In this document: positions 42,078 through 52,611 of the stretch, piece by piece
Layout of the letters: each line of letters begins with the position of its first letter
Position numbering within the stretch: the stretch's first letter is position 1
Position numbers and translations under genes: made by a program
From: Erinaceus europaeus
Lineage: Eukaryota; Chordata; Mammalia; Eulipotyphla; Erinaceidae
NCBI RefSeq assembly: GCF_950295315.1
Contig: NC_080171.1
Coordinates: forward strand, 99,673,445-99,737,444
DNA length: 64,000 bases
Direction: 5' to 3'
The notes under the pieces: model-generated
What the model saw: the letters and a program-made list of their open reading frames with translations, nothing else
Databases searched by the model: none
Told to the model about the DNA's origin: nothing

Positions 42078-42366
42078 AGTCAGGGGGTGGGGAGGTAGCG
42101 CAGCGGATTAAGCGCACATGGTGCCAAGCACAAGGACCGGCATAAGGATCCCGATTCTAGTCCCCGGCTCCTCACCTGCAGGGGTTGAGGGGGGTCACTT
42201 CACAGGCGGTGAAGCAGGTCTGCAGGTGTCTGTCTTTCTCTCCCCCTCTCTGTCTTCCCATCCTCTCTCCATTTCTCTCTGTCCTCTCCAACAACAATGA
42301 CAACATAACTACAACAACGATAAAAAACAAGGGCAACAAAAGGGAAAATAAATATTAAAAAAAAAA
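42078..42366 (+). mobile_element. SINE-A
   Basis: Complete, with a small insertion in the core ('cctgcaggggttgaggggggtcac') and an A-rich end. Confidence 0.9.
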
Positions 42367-42634
42367 AGCCAAGGTTCCTCATCTGTCCTCCCCACAGCAG
42401 CACTCTGCCCCCTATACCTTACCTCACCTGTTCAGCCAGGCTCGGCCCTTATTTCCTCTCAGGCCATTGCTATAACAAAGGTGTGTCTTCATTACATCTT
42501 ATCCTGCCCCCCCCCCCCATATCCCCATGATAACTTTCCCTCTGTCTTCTCCCTTAGCTTTGCCACAGCCCCCAAACATGTTTCTCTGATGTCTGGATTA
42601 TAACTCTGGTCTATACACAGGAGCCAGTGAGTTC
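42367..42634. other. no recognised feature
   Basis: Unique-looking GC-moderate sequence with a 13-C run near 42,508. Confidence 0.4.
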
Positions 42635-43076
42635 TTTTTGTTTTTTACCAGAGCACTGCTCAGTTCTGATTTATGGTGGTGTGGGGGATTGGACCTAGGA
42701 CTTAGGAACCTCAAGCAGGAGAGTCTGTTTGCATAACCATTATGCTATCTACCCCCTAACCAGAGTTCTTTTAATGTTATCAGCACCATTACTATCCTTA
42801 TCACTATTATTTATTTGAGTAAGTTATATGCGGTGGGTTGTATATAAAAATTTAAATGCAGGCTTGACATATATATATAATTTATTTTTTATTGGATAGA
42901 AACAGAGAAATTGAGAGGGGGTGGGGGACAGAGGAAGAAAGAAACAGAGACACCTTCAGCCCTGCTTCACCACTTATGAAGCTTTCCACCTGCAGGTGAG
43001 GACCAGGGGCTTGAACTTGGGTCCTTGAACACTATAATGTGTGTCCTTAATCAGGTGTACCACTGCCTGGCCCCTT
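42635..43076 (-). mobile_element. SINE-C and SINE-B around an old fragment
   Basis: 42,635-42,762 is reversed SINE-C and 42,880-43,076 reversed SINE-B. 42,770-42,879 and 43,077-43,145 ('agatcaagatacagaacatttt') look like one split ancient L1 piece. Confidence 0.75.
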
Positions 43077-43144
43077 TTTGATATCTTTTTATACATTCAG
43101 TCACCCATATTATACAAACTCAGATCAAGATACAGAACATTTTC

Positions 43145-43278
43145 AGGGGTTGGGAAGATCGGATAATGGTTATAAAAACTGCATTACTTCTCTCTTTCTC
43201 CTTCCCAAAGCACTGGGGATTGAACCTGGGACCTTTGGTGCACCAGAAAGGTTTCTGCTTAACCTTTTTTTAAAAAAA

Positions 43279-43309
<31 letters not shown>

Positions 43310-43450
43310 GAGAAACATAGGAAGAGAGAGAAAGAGCCAGACATCACCCTGGTACATGTGCTGCCAGGGATTGAATTCAGGACCTCATATTTGAGAGTCT
43401 GATGCTTTATCCACTGAGCCACCCCCTGAACCACTCTGCTTAACCTTTAT
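43145..43450. mobile_element. degraded SINE split by SINE-D (-)
   Basis: 'tctgcttaacctttt' at about 43,253-43,267 recurs at about 43,434-43,448, flanking a reversed SINE-D. Confidence 0.8.
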
Positions 43451-43452
43451 TC

Positions 43453-43732
43453 TATCTTTATTTTATTTTATTTTATTTTATTTTATTTTATTTTATTTTT
43501 ACCAGAGCACTGATCAGCTCTGGTTTATGGTGGTGCAGGGGATTGAACCTGGGACTTCGAAGCCTCAGGCATGACAGTCTGTTTGCATAGCCATTATGCT
43601 GTCTACCCCCTGCCCTATGTTATCTTTCTAGTCCTGGTTATGCAAATAGACTTTAAGGCCTGAGGTACCAATGTTTCAGTTCCAACCCCCAGCACTACCA
43701 TAAGCCAGAGCTGAGCAGTGCTCTGGGAATAA
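43453..43732. mobile_element. (TTTTA)n, SINE-C (-), SINE-C (+)
   Basis: About nine TTTTA units at 43,453-43,499 form the tail complement of a reversed SINE-C (43,498-43,613). A plus-strand SINE-C fragment follows at 43,628-43,732. Confidence 0.85.
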
Positions 43733-43814
43733 TAATAATAATAAATATCAATATTAATAACAAATATTTAAAATTAAATATTAATATTAAAATAAATATT
43801 AAATACTAAAATAA

Positions 43815-44185
43815 ATACTCAGCTGTAAAAAATGGTGACTTCACTGTTTTCAGCCAATCTTGGATGGACCTTGAAAAAAATCACGTTGAGTGAAATAAGT
43901 CAGAAACAGAAGGATGAATATGGGATGATCTCACTCTCAGGCAGAAGTTGAAAAACAAGATCAGAAAAGAAAACACAAGTAGAACCTGAAATGGAATTTG
44001 CGTATCGCACCAAAGTAAAAGACTCTGGGGTGGGTGGGTAGGGAGAATACAGGTCCAAGAAGGATTCAGAGGACCTAGTGGGGGTTGTATTGTTATATGG
44101 GAAACTGGGGAATGTTATGCATGTACAAACTATTGTGCTTACTGTTGAATGTAAAACATTAATTCCCCCCCAAAAAAAAATCAGA
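43815..44185 (+). mobile_element. LINE-1 3' end fragment
   Basis: It starts 'ctcagctgtaaaaaatggtgac' and reaches 'gttgaatgtaaaacattaattccc' plus an A run. The AT-rich flanks share an unusually long repeated block. Confidence 0.88.
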
Positions 44186-44342
44186 GAAAAAAAAAATTAA
44201 CATCAATATTAATAATAAATATTTAAAATTAAAATTAAATATTAATATTAAAAACAAACATTAAAATTCTTAATATTACGATAATAATAAATATTAAAAA
44301 TAAGTAAAATTAAAAATTAAAATAATTATTAAAAATTAATAT

Positions 44343-44775
44343 TGTAGCTCAGCGAGTTAAGCGCATGTGGCGCAAAGCTCAAGCACCAGTGTAAGGATCC
44401 CGGTTCGAGCCCCCGGCTCCATACCTGCAGGGGAGTCGCTTCACAAGTGGTGAAGCAGGTCTGCAGGTGTCTATCTTTCTCTCCCCCTCACAGTCTTCCA
44501 CTCCTCTCCATTTTTCTCTGTCCTATCCAACAACGACATCAATAATAACTCACATGCCTTCTTTTTTTTCAATTTTTTTTTTTTTTTTTTACCAGAGCAC
44601 TGCTCAGCTCTGGTTTATGGTGGTGCAGGGGATTGAACCTGGGACTTTGGAGCCTCAGGCATGAGAGTCTCTTTGCATAACCATTATGCCATCTACCCCT
44701 GCCCTACATTAATAATAACTACAACAATAAAAAACAAGAACAACAAAAGGGAATAAATATAAAAAAAATTAAAAG
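44343..44775 (+). mobile_element. SINE-A split by SINE-C (-)
   Basis: SINE-A head and core at 44,343-44,545 and tail at 44,705-44,775. Reversed SINE-C at about 44,565-44,702, with 'cat(c/t)aataataact' on both sides. Confidence 0.85.
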
Positions 44776-45018
44776 AAACATTCTTAAAAAATTTTCAAAA
44801 AAATTTTTTTTCAGTTCCCAAAACTCATCATGTTTCCTCTTCCTGAATAGATAGATAATAGCTTCCATCATTACAGATAAATTTGAATTGATACTAAACT
44901 GCAAGTAAGTGGAGTTACCATTGAATAGACACTTTCTTGTGTGTTTGGGGTTTCACTCACTATATTTAGCATTGTATCTTTGAAATATATCCATAGTGTA
45001 TATAAAAAAATAAATCTG

Positions 45019-45325
45019 GGATGTGAGGGCGATCTGGCTGTGACACCTGTCACTCTGATCTGGCTGGCTAGGCGGGTGTCCCCTTCCTCCCTCACCGCTC
45101 CATGTGCGTCTCTCCCAAAGCTGTGCACTCGGTCTAGGAGGACAGCCTTTTCCGAATACAGACAGACCCGTCTTCTGTCCAGGGTATAGGAGTAGCTGCG
45201 CTCCCCTGCTAGAACCTCCAAACAAGCTCTCAAGGTCCATCTGTAGGAGAACGTAGGGTAGGCAAGCTTCCAGGACTCCAGACACATCCAAATGAGGCAC
45301 TGCATGTGGCAGTCTGCCTTACTTT
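45019..45325 (+). pseudogene. RN7SK pseudogene: 7SK snRNA retropseudogene
   Basis: It begins 'ggatgtgagggcgatctggc' and keeps the 7SK middle and 3' blocks ('ggctaggcgggtgtcccc', 'tgctagaacctccaaac', 'gcatgtggcagtctgcctt'). About 25-30 bases are missing in the 5' hairpin, where 'gtcactctgatctggctgg' joins across the segment that normally contains the second GATC motif. An A-rich tail and 'aaataaatctgg' on both sides (45,008-45,019 and about 45,349-45,360) show L1-mediated insertion. 7SK normally holds P-TEFb inactive with HEXIM; this copy lacks its own polymerase III promoter as far as can be seen. Confidence 0.9.
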
Positions 45326-45361
45326 AAAAAATATTAAAATAAATAAATAAAATAAATCTGG

Positions 45362-45625
45362 ATCGGGGTAGATACCATAATGGTTATGCAAAGAGACTCT
45401 CATGCATGAGGTTCAAAGTCCCAGGTTCAATCTCCCACATTTGAGCAGTGCTCTGGCAAAATAATAATAATAATAAAATAATAATAATGATAAAGCATGT
45501 AGTGGGAGGGGAGAGAGCATAATGGTTATGCAAAGAGACTCTCTAGCCTGAAGCTCCAAAGTCCCAGGTTCAAACCTTTGCACCACTTTAAGTAACAGCT
45601 GAGTAGTGCTCTGGAAAAAAAAAAG
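45362..45625 (+). mobile_element. two SINE-C copies
   Basis: 45,362-45,465 (its 'accataaaccagagc' segment is shortened) and 45,508-45,625. Confidence 0.85.
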
Positions 45626-45699
45626 TTAAAAAATAAATGCTAAGTACATACTTTTGGGCACAAGTCTGTTGGTTACTAATTTCTGTTAACTATGTGCCC

Positions 45700-45945
45700 A
45701 GAAGTGCCAACACTATGAATCCATTATTCCTGGTGGCCATTTTTCCTTCCCTTCCCCTTCCCCTTCCCCTTCCCCTTCCCCTTCCCCTTCCCTTCCCCTT
45801 GCTGTCCCCTCCCCTCCCCTCCCCTCCCTCTTCTTCTTTCCATTTGATAGGACAAATTAAAATGGAAATGAAAGGAGTAGCTAGAAAGGGGGGTGGGGAG
45901 AGAGAGAGAGAGAGAGAGACCCACAGCACTGCTTAGCCACTAATG
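45700..45945 (-). mobile_element. SINE-A remnant with (CCCCTT)n
   Basis: 'actatgaatccattattcctggtggcc' and 'gataggacaaattaaaatgg' are reversed SINE pieces separated by about 90 bases of CCCCTT repeat (45,745-45,832). A (GA)n follows at 45,899-45,918. Confidence 0.75.
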
Positions 45946-45957
45946 TATAAAATGTTT

Positions 45958-46372
45958 CTGGCTATTCAGGAGGTGGTGCAGTGGATAAAGCACTGGACTC
46001 TCAGGAATGAGATTCCGAGTTCAATCCCTGGCAGCACATGTGCCAGAGTGATAGTTTGGTTTTCTCTTATTTATTTTTTATTTTTTTATATTTATTTTAT
46101 TTATTTATTCCCTTTTGTTGCCCTTGTTGTTTTATTGTTGTAGTTATTATTGTTGTTGTCGTTGTTGGATAGGACAGAGAGAAATGGAGAGAGGAGGGGA
46201 AGACAGAGAGGAGGAGAGAAAGATAGACAACCTGCAGACCTGCTTCACCACCTGTGAAGCGACTCCCCTGCAGGTGGGGAGCCGGGGTTTGAACCAGGAT
46301 CCTTATGCCGGTCCTTGTGCTTTGCGCCACCTGCGCTTAACCCGCTGCGCTACAGCCCGACTCCCATCTCTC

Positions 46373-46403
<31 letters not shown>

Positions 46404-46500
46404 TTTCAATAAGAAATACAGACAGAGGGGAGAGACACCAAAACACTGCTCAGCTCTGGCTTATGGTGGTGCTGGGGACTAAACCTTGGACCCTTGTGTT
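45958..46500. mobile_element. SINE-D (+), SINE-A (-), SINE-C (-)
   Basis: SINE-D lies at 45,958-46,072 and a reversed SINE-A at about 46,081-46,366, with 'tctcttatttatt' on both sides. A degraded reversed SINE-C sits at 46,400-46,500. Confidence 0.8.
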
Positions 46501-46576
46501 TAGGGAACGCTCAGGGAAAGGGGGTCCTGAGGACTAATTTTCTAAGTTCACACACGTGGAACATGGATACACTCTT

Positions 46577-47194
46577 TTTTTTTTAATTTCTTTATTGGGG
46601 AATTAATGTTTACATTCAACAGTAAATACAATAGTTTGTACATGCATAACATTTCCCAGTTTCCCATATAACAATACAACCCCCACTAGGTCCTCTGGCA
46701 TCCTTCTTGGATCTGTATTCTCCCCACCCACCCACCCCAGAGTCTTTTACTTTGGTGCACTATGCCAGTTCCAGTTCAGGTTCTACTTATGTTTTCTTTT
46801 CTTTTCTTTTTTTAAAATAATTTATTTCTTTATTGGGGAATTAATGTTTTACATTCAACAGTAAATACAATAGTTTGTACATGCATAACATTCCCCAGAT
46901 TCCCATTTAACAATACAACCCCCACTATGTCATTCATCATCTTTCATGGACGTGTATTCTCCCCACCCACCCCTGAGTCTTTTACTTTGGTGTAATACTC
47001 CAATTCCATTTCAGGTTCGACTTGTGTTTTCTTTTCTAATCTTGTTTTTCAACTTCGGCCTGAGAGTGAGATCATCCCATATTCATCCTTCAGTTTCTGA
47101 CTTATTTCACTCAACATGATTTTTTCAAGGTCCATCCAAGATCAGCTGAAAACGGTGAAGTCACCATTTTTTATAGCTGAGTAGTATTCCATTG
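46577..47194 (-). mobile_element. LINE-1 3' end, tandem duplicated, 12-bp target duplication
   Basis: Flanked by 'ggatacactctt' at 46,565-46,576 and 47,195-47,206. Reading minus, a 5'-truncated L1 starts at 'aatggaatactactcagc' and reaches its 3' end and an A-rich run near 46,795-46,820. A second, shorter L1 3' end (46,577-46,794) follows within the same duplication. Confidence 0.9.
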
Positions 47195-47249
47195 GGATAC
47201 ACTCTTATAGCATAGAGATTTTTTCACTGAACTTCACATGAAAAGTCGA

Positions 47250-47342
47250 GTTTTTTTTTTTTTTAACCAGCGCACTGCTCAACTCTGGCTAATGGTGGTG
47301 TGGGGGATTGAACCTGGGACTTTGGATCCTCAGGCATGAGAA
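47250..47342 (-). mobile_element. SINE-C, 5'-truncated
   Basis: Flanked by 'aaaag(t/c)cgagtttt' on both sides; it lacks the 'cataatggttatgc' head. Confidence 0.8.
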
Positions 47343-47631
47343 AAAGCCGAGTTTTCATTGGTGACGGTTTCTTTTTTTTTTTTGCACTACATGTAGGGGG
47401 AGAAGTTTACTCCATCGGGCCAATAAAAAGTGTGCTCTGACACCTGATTGGTGCACCTTTTAATCTGTCAAATGTACCACCCTGTAAACAATCAAATGCA
47501 CGCCGCTCCCAGCTTGAAGGCAGATACAGAAGAGGAAGCAGGTGTGGGTGGAAACTAGGACAGAACCCATCTAAACTCTGCCTCCCATGACTCCAGTTGC
47601 ACTGTTTGTTTGTTTGTTTATTTATCTATTG
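47343..47631 (-). other. possible old LTR remnant with CCAAT repeats
   Basis: On the minus strand, CCAAT-type blocks ('gcaccaatcagg') and spacer text recall class I LTR promoters. Divergence is too high to name a family. Confidence 0.25.
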
Positions 47632-47915
47632 TTTGCCTCCAGGGTTATCACTGGAGCTCAGAGCCTACACTATGAATCCACTGCTCCTAGAGGCCATTTT
47701 TTCCCATTTTGTCGTCGTTGTTGGATAGGACAGAGAGAAATTGAGAGAGGAAGGGAAGATAGAGAGGGGGAGAGAAAGAAAGACACCTGCAGATTTGTTT
47801 CACCACTTGTGAAGCGACTCCCCTGCAGATGGGGAGCCAGGGGCTCGAACTGGTATCCTTGTGCTATCGCACCATGTGCGCTTAATCTGAGGCACCACCA
47901 CCCGACCCCCTGCAC
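47632..47915 (-). mobile_element. SINE-A, long form
   Basis: Reversed with the extension 'cctccagggttatcactgg'; part of the T-rich tail complement is missing. Confidence 0.88.
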
Positions 47916-48084
47916 TCTTTCTCTTAGCCAGGTAAAGCTCCTGTATCCTTTCATTGTATTTTCTTGATACTTCCTAATGACAAATGCCTAAAGACAGAGA
48001 GACTTGTATTTACTTAACACAACACCTGATATAGAGGAGCTGGAAAGAAGGAAAGAGGAGGAAGGAACAGGTGAAGGAGGGAAG

Positions 48085-48405
48085 GAGCTGTTAAGATAGC
48101 TCACCTGGACAATGAGCCTGCTCTGTCACATGCACAACTCAAGTTCAAGTCTCGCCCCCACTGCACAGGAGGAAGTTTCTATCTGAAAAGGTCGGTTCAG
48201 AGTGGTGAAGTGTTGGTGACAACAGGAAAAAAGAAAGGAAGAAAGAAATAAAGGAAGGAAGTAGGGAGGAAAGGAGGAAGGAAAGGAAGGATGGATGGAT
48301 GTATGTGTGGATGGATGGATGGATGGATGGATGGATGGATGGATGGATGGATGCATGGATGGAAAGAGGGAGGGAGGGAAGGAAGGAAGGAAGGAAGTAA
48401 GGAGG
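48085..48405 (+). mobile_element. SINE-E followed by (GGAA)n/(GGAT)n
   Basis: 48,085-48,205 is SINE-E ('caagtctcgcccccactgc'). 48,225-48,405 is GGAA, GGAT and GGGA simple repeat with about 13 GGAT units. Confidence 0.8.
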
Positions 48406-48905
48406 AAGGGTGCTCTTCTCTGTGGCATTACAGAGGAGGTGAGAAGCCTTGGATAACAAGCCAGTGTTGGGGAAGGAGCTGCTTCAGAGGAAGAGTTCAG
48501 AGTTTAGGTGATGAGGAGAGGAGGTAAGTGAGGTGTCAGTCTAGGTTGCAAACCATAGGGGCAGAATCAAAAAAACTCATTAATCAATATGAAATCATAG
48601 CTTAACACAATATTTTAAAACTAATGTAAAAATTCTACGATGAACAAATATAAACATGTTTACATGGAATCAGGATTCCTCAGTGTTGTGCCAAGCCATA
48701 GGAGGGCAGGGCAAAAGGAAAAAAACAAAACAGATATGCATCTTACAGTTCTAGTCCATAGTCTCATGCAGTTCCTCCCATCTACCTGCAGGGGGTGGAA
48801 TTAGCCTGATTTGGAAAATAGTCTGCTCAGCCATGAAAAGGCCATGCTGACCCGCCGATTTCTATGGGTAAAAGGTTGGGAGCACATGCACGTGTCATTT
48901 CTTTT
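48406..48905. other. no recognised feature
   Basis: Unique-looking. 48,530-48,740 is AT-rich and could be an old repeat. Confidence 0.4.
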
Positions 48906-49070
48906 CTTTTCTCTTTTTAAAGATTTTATTTATTTATTAATGAGAAACATAGGAGGAGAGAGAAAGAACGAGGCATCACCCTGGTACATGTGCTGCTGGG
49001 GATTGAACTCAGGACCTCAAGCTTGAAAGTCCAATGCTTTATTTTTTAATGAGCCACCTCCCAGACCACT
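48906..49070 (-). mobile_element. SINE-D
   Basis: Reversed and near complete, with a small insertion ('ttttttaatg') before its head. Confidence 0.88.
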
Positions 49071-49164
49071 CACGTGTTATTTCTAATTCAGTGTCCTGAG
49101 TTCTCATTCGCCCTCATTCCTGGTGTCACGGAAGTTGATATAGTTGATTTCCACGTGGCATTCA

Positions 49165-49334
49165 ATTTTTTAAATTTATTTTTATTAGTGATTTACTAGT
49201 GATTTATAAAATAATAAGCTAATAATAGTAATGGTATAATTTCTCACCATTCCCACCACCAGAGTTTTGTGTCTTCATCCCTCTCCAGCAGAAACTTCAA
49301 TAGTTCTCCAAGGTCACAGATATGAGTTGACTTT
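49165..49334 (-). mobile_element. older tail-module relative
   Basis: 'ttctcaccattcccaccaccagagttttg' and 'catccctctccagcagaaac' match reversed, diverged tail-module text. A sister fragment is at 49,845-49,962. Confidence 0.5.
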
Positions 49335-49573
49335 ATTTTATTTTATTTTTATTATCTTTATTTATTTATTAGATAGATAAAGTCAGAAATTGAGAGGGAA
49401 GGGGGTGATAGAGAGGGAGAGAGACAGAGAAACACTTGCAGCCTTGCTTCACCACTCACAAAGCTTTACCTCTGGCAGGTGGGGATGTGGGGCTTGAACC
49501 TGGGTTCTTGCACATTTTAACAAGTGCGCTCAACCAGGTGTGCCACCACACAGCCCCCTCTTCTCTCTTTCTT

Positions 49574-49625
<52 letters not shown>

Positions 49626-49736
49626 ACCCTCACTACATGTTACTGTGTCAACTTAGCTGAACTGGAGCCCAGTTTCCTGGAATCCTCTTCCCTGTAAGTT
49701 TCTGTAAATGTCCCTGTAAACCCCCCACCTGGCCCC
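49335..49736 (-). mobile_element. SINE-B with a non-SINE 5' extension and (CA)n
   Basis: The whole block is flanked by 'atgagttgacttta' (about 49,322-49,335 and 49,738-49,751). Reading minus, about 115 unassigned bases are followed by a (TG)n of about 23 units (49,578-49,622) and then a complete SINE-B. Confidence 0.75.
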
Positions 49737-49844
49737 ATGAGTTGACTTTATATATAGGTCTGTCTATCTATATTTATGTTTCTGTCTTTCTCTCTCTCTC
49801 TGCCCATTTTTGCTAGGGTCCTACCTTCACTTCCTTTCTTTTTT

Positions 49845-50330
49845 TTTAAATTAGTGATTTAATATTGGTTTACAAAATTATAAGATAAAATGAGTAATAT
49901 TCCATATTGTTCCCACCACCAGAGTTCTAAGTCTCCATTCCCTCCACTGGAAACTGCAGAGGGTGGGGACAGGTGATGACGCTCCTGGTTAAGCACACAT
50001 AGTATTATGCTCAAGGATTCACACAAGAACTCAGGTTCGAGTCCCTGTTCCCCACTGCAGTGGGGACACTTCACAAGCAGTGAGCTCCAGCGATAGCCCT
50101 GGAGGCCCAAATTAAAAAAATAAGATAAAATAAACTGCAGAGGGTTGGCAAGATTGGTCACCTGGGTAGTTCATAAGGTTTGTCACGCCTCTGACCCAAC
50201 TATGAGCCTATCCCCCACTGTACTGAAGGAAGGTGAATTGAAGGTGCTGTGGGGTCTCTCTCTTTCTTTCTGGATTCGTAGTGCAGGCACCGAGCCCCAG
50301 AAATAACCCTGGAGGAAAAAAAAAGAAAGA
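49845..50330. mobile_element. older tail-module fragment (-), SINE-B-like (+), SINE-E (+)
   Basis: 49,845-49,962 is the reversed tail-module relative. 49,963-50,130 is a short plus-strand SINE flanked by 'aaactgcagagggt'. 50,135-50,330 is SINE-E with the 'gcaggcaccgagccccag' end. Confidence 0.7.
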
Positions 50331-50424
50331 AATGATTTATTTGGATCAAGCATGCACACTTTGATTTCTTCTGCCCGACTATTTGAAAGGTAAAATGCAA
50401 TGATCAAACACGTCCTTTTTTAAC

Positions 50425-51258
50425 TTTATTTTTTTAAATTTATTACTGGGTAAAGACAGAAACTGAAAGGGGTGGGGAAGGAGATAGGGAAAGAGACAGA
50501 GAGACACCTGCAGCTATACTTCACCACTCGCAAAGCTTTCCCCCTGCAGGTGGGGGTCAGGGGCTTGAACCTGGGTCCTTGTGCACTGTAGTGTGTGTAC
50601 TTAACCAGGTGCACCACTGCGTGACCTCCAGGGTTATTACTGGGGTTTGATGCCTGCACTATGAGTTTTTTTTTCTTATTGTTGTTGTTGATGATGTCGT
50701 CGTTGTTGAATAGGACAGAGAAATGGAGAGAGGAGGGGAAGACAGAGAGGGGTAGAGAAAGACACTTGCAGACTCCCCTGCAGGTGGGGAGCCAGGATCC
50801 TTACGCAGGTCCTGCCCAAGTCCTTGCGCTTCACGCTATGTGCACTTAACCGCTGCTCTACCGCCCAACCACCCCCTTTTTTTTTTTTTTTTTACCAGAG
50901 GACTGCTCAACTCTGGTTTATGGTGGTGTGGGGGATTGAACCTGAGACTGTGGAGCCTCAGGCATGACAGTCTGCTTGCATAACCATTATGCTGTCTACC
51001 CCACCCTGTGCCTGCACTTTGAATCCACTGCTCCTAGAGGCCTTTTTTTTTTTTTCTTTCTCCGTTTTATTGAATAAGACAGAGAAAATTTGAGAGAGGA
51101 GACAAAGACAGAGGGAGAGAGAAATACAGGCACCTGCAGACTTGCTTCAACGCTTGTGAAGTGACCTCCCTGCAGGTGGAGATCTGGGGGTTCAAACCGG
51201 GATCCTTGTGCTTCATATCATGTGTACTTAACCTGGTGTGCCACCACCCAACCCCCAA
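50425..51258 (-). mobile_element. nested reversed SINE cluster (B; A holding A and C)
   Basis: SINE-B lies at 50,425-50,632. A SINE-A starts at 50,633 and breaks at 'gcctgcact'. An inner SINE-A (about 50,672-50,877) and SINE-C (50,880-51,004) follow. The outer SINE-A then resumes at 'gtgcctgcactttgaatcc' and ends at 51,258. Confidence 0.82.
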
Positions 51259-52090
51259 CACCTCCTTCTTAACTGCATTTTAAAAATGCATCTTGTAAGA
51301 TTCAGGACATCCCACATTAAAATATTCCATCATCCCAGCCAAGAGAATTCTAGTATTCCATCCGGCAGGAATAAGATATATTGATGTCATATAGCACACT
51401 GTCTACCTGTGGATTTACCCAGCTGTCTCAATAATGTCCTTTTTTGCTATTTATTTTTTTTTAACTCCAAGATCTACTCAAGACTGTTCTAATGTATTTT
51501 GGTTGTCATATAATAATGCTCCTTAACTTTTTATTTATTTTTATTTTTTAAAGTATTTTATTTATTCATGAGAAAGATAGGAAGAGAGAAAGAACCAGAC
51601 ATCACTCTGGTACATGTGCTGCCAGGGATTGAACTCAGGACTTTATGCTTGACAGTCAGTCCACTACACCACCTCCTGGACCACATCCTTAACTTTTTTT
51701 TTAATTTTGCCTCCAGGGTTATTGCTGGGGCTCAGTGCCTGCACCATGAATCTACTGCGCCTGGAAGCCATTTTTTCCCCCTTTTGTTGCCCTTGTTGTA
51801 GCCTTGTTGTGGTTATTATTGTTGTTGTTGTTGATGTCGTTCATTGTTGGATAGGACAGAGAGAAATGAAGAGAGGAGGGAAAGACGGGGGGGGGGGGGG
51901 AGAAAGACACCTGTAGACCTGCTTCACCGCCTGTGAAACGACTCCCCTGCAGGTGGGTAGCCCGGGGCTCGAACTAGGATCCATACGCTGGTCCTGACGC
52001 TTTGTGCCACCTGTGCTTAACCCGCTGTGCTACCACCCAACTCCCCATCCATAACTTTTTAAATCTAGGACAGGTATCCTGTTTTTTCTT
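51259..52090. mobile_element. ancient repeat with SINE-D and SINE-A inserted serially
   Basis: 51,259-51,535 and 52,060-52,090 are one old sequence ('gttctaatgtattttggttgtcat'). A reversed SINE-D (51,540-51,685) and a long reversed SINE-A (51,700-52,045) are separated by repeats of 'tccttaactttttt'. Confidence 0.7.
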
Positions 52091-52124
52091 TTCATTTCTT
52101 TTCATGACTATCTACCTATTTATT

Positions 52125-52365
52125 TATTTGTTGGTCACTGGAATTTCATTGCTCCAGACAAACTTTTTCAGATAGACAGAAACAGAGAAAGATGCCACAC
52201 TTTCCTTAGTGCTGTGGGGCCCAGGTTGAAACCTGAGTCATGCCCAGAACAAAGTAAGCACACTATCCAAGCGAGAGAAAGATAGACACCTACAGCCCTA
52301 CTTCACCCCTTGTAAAGCTTACCCCTTTCCCGCAGGTGGTCTACCAATTGAGCTATTTCTCTAGC
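52125..52365 (-). mobile_element. diverged SINE
   Basis: 'tggaatttcattgctccag', 'gacacctacagccctacttcaccccttg' and 'ctaccaattgagctatttctctagc' give a reversed tRNA-like structure. Two fragments may be joined. Confidence 0.55.
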
Positions 52366-52424
52366 TGCGTAGACTGGATATTTAATTCAGCTATTTTTGG
52401 TCTTTTATTAACCATAAAAGTATT

Positions 52425-52560
52425 TAAGGGCTCAGAAGACAAGACTCATGGCAGAACATGTGCCTTATCTCATTCAAGGTCCAGGGTCTGTGCAGAGACA
52501 CCACCTGAGAGCACCACTCACAGCACTGGGGAAGCTGCATGGATGGTGGGTGGATTTTCA
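52425..52560 (+). mobile_element. SINE-E relative
   Basis: 'aagggctcagaagacaagactc..acatgtgcc' and 'gcactggggaagctgcatgg' keep the family's order. Confidence 0.5.
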
Positions 52561-52611
52561 GTCATTATAAACCAGGTACACTGTGCAGGTGACCTATTTT
52601 ACTGGGCACTA

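Noticed and set aside
48225..48405. GGAT/GGAA array as a CRISPR-like or minisatellite locus
   Set aside because: Plain tetranucleotide simple repeat with no spacers; it grew from a SINE tail.
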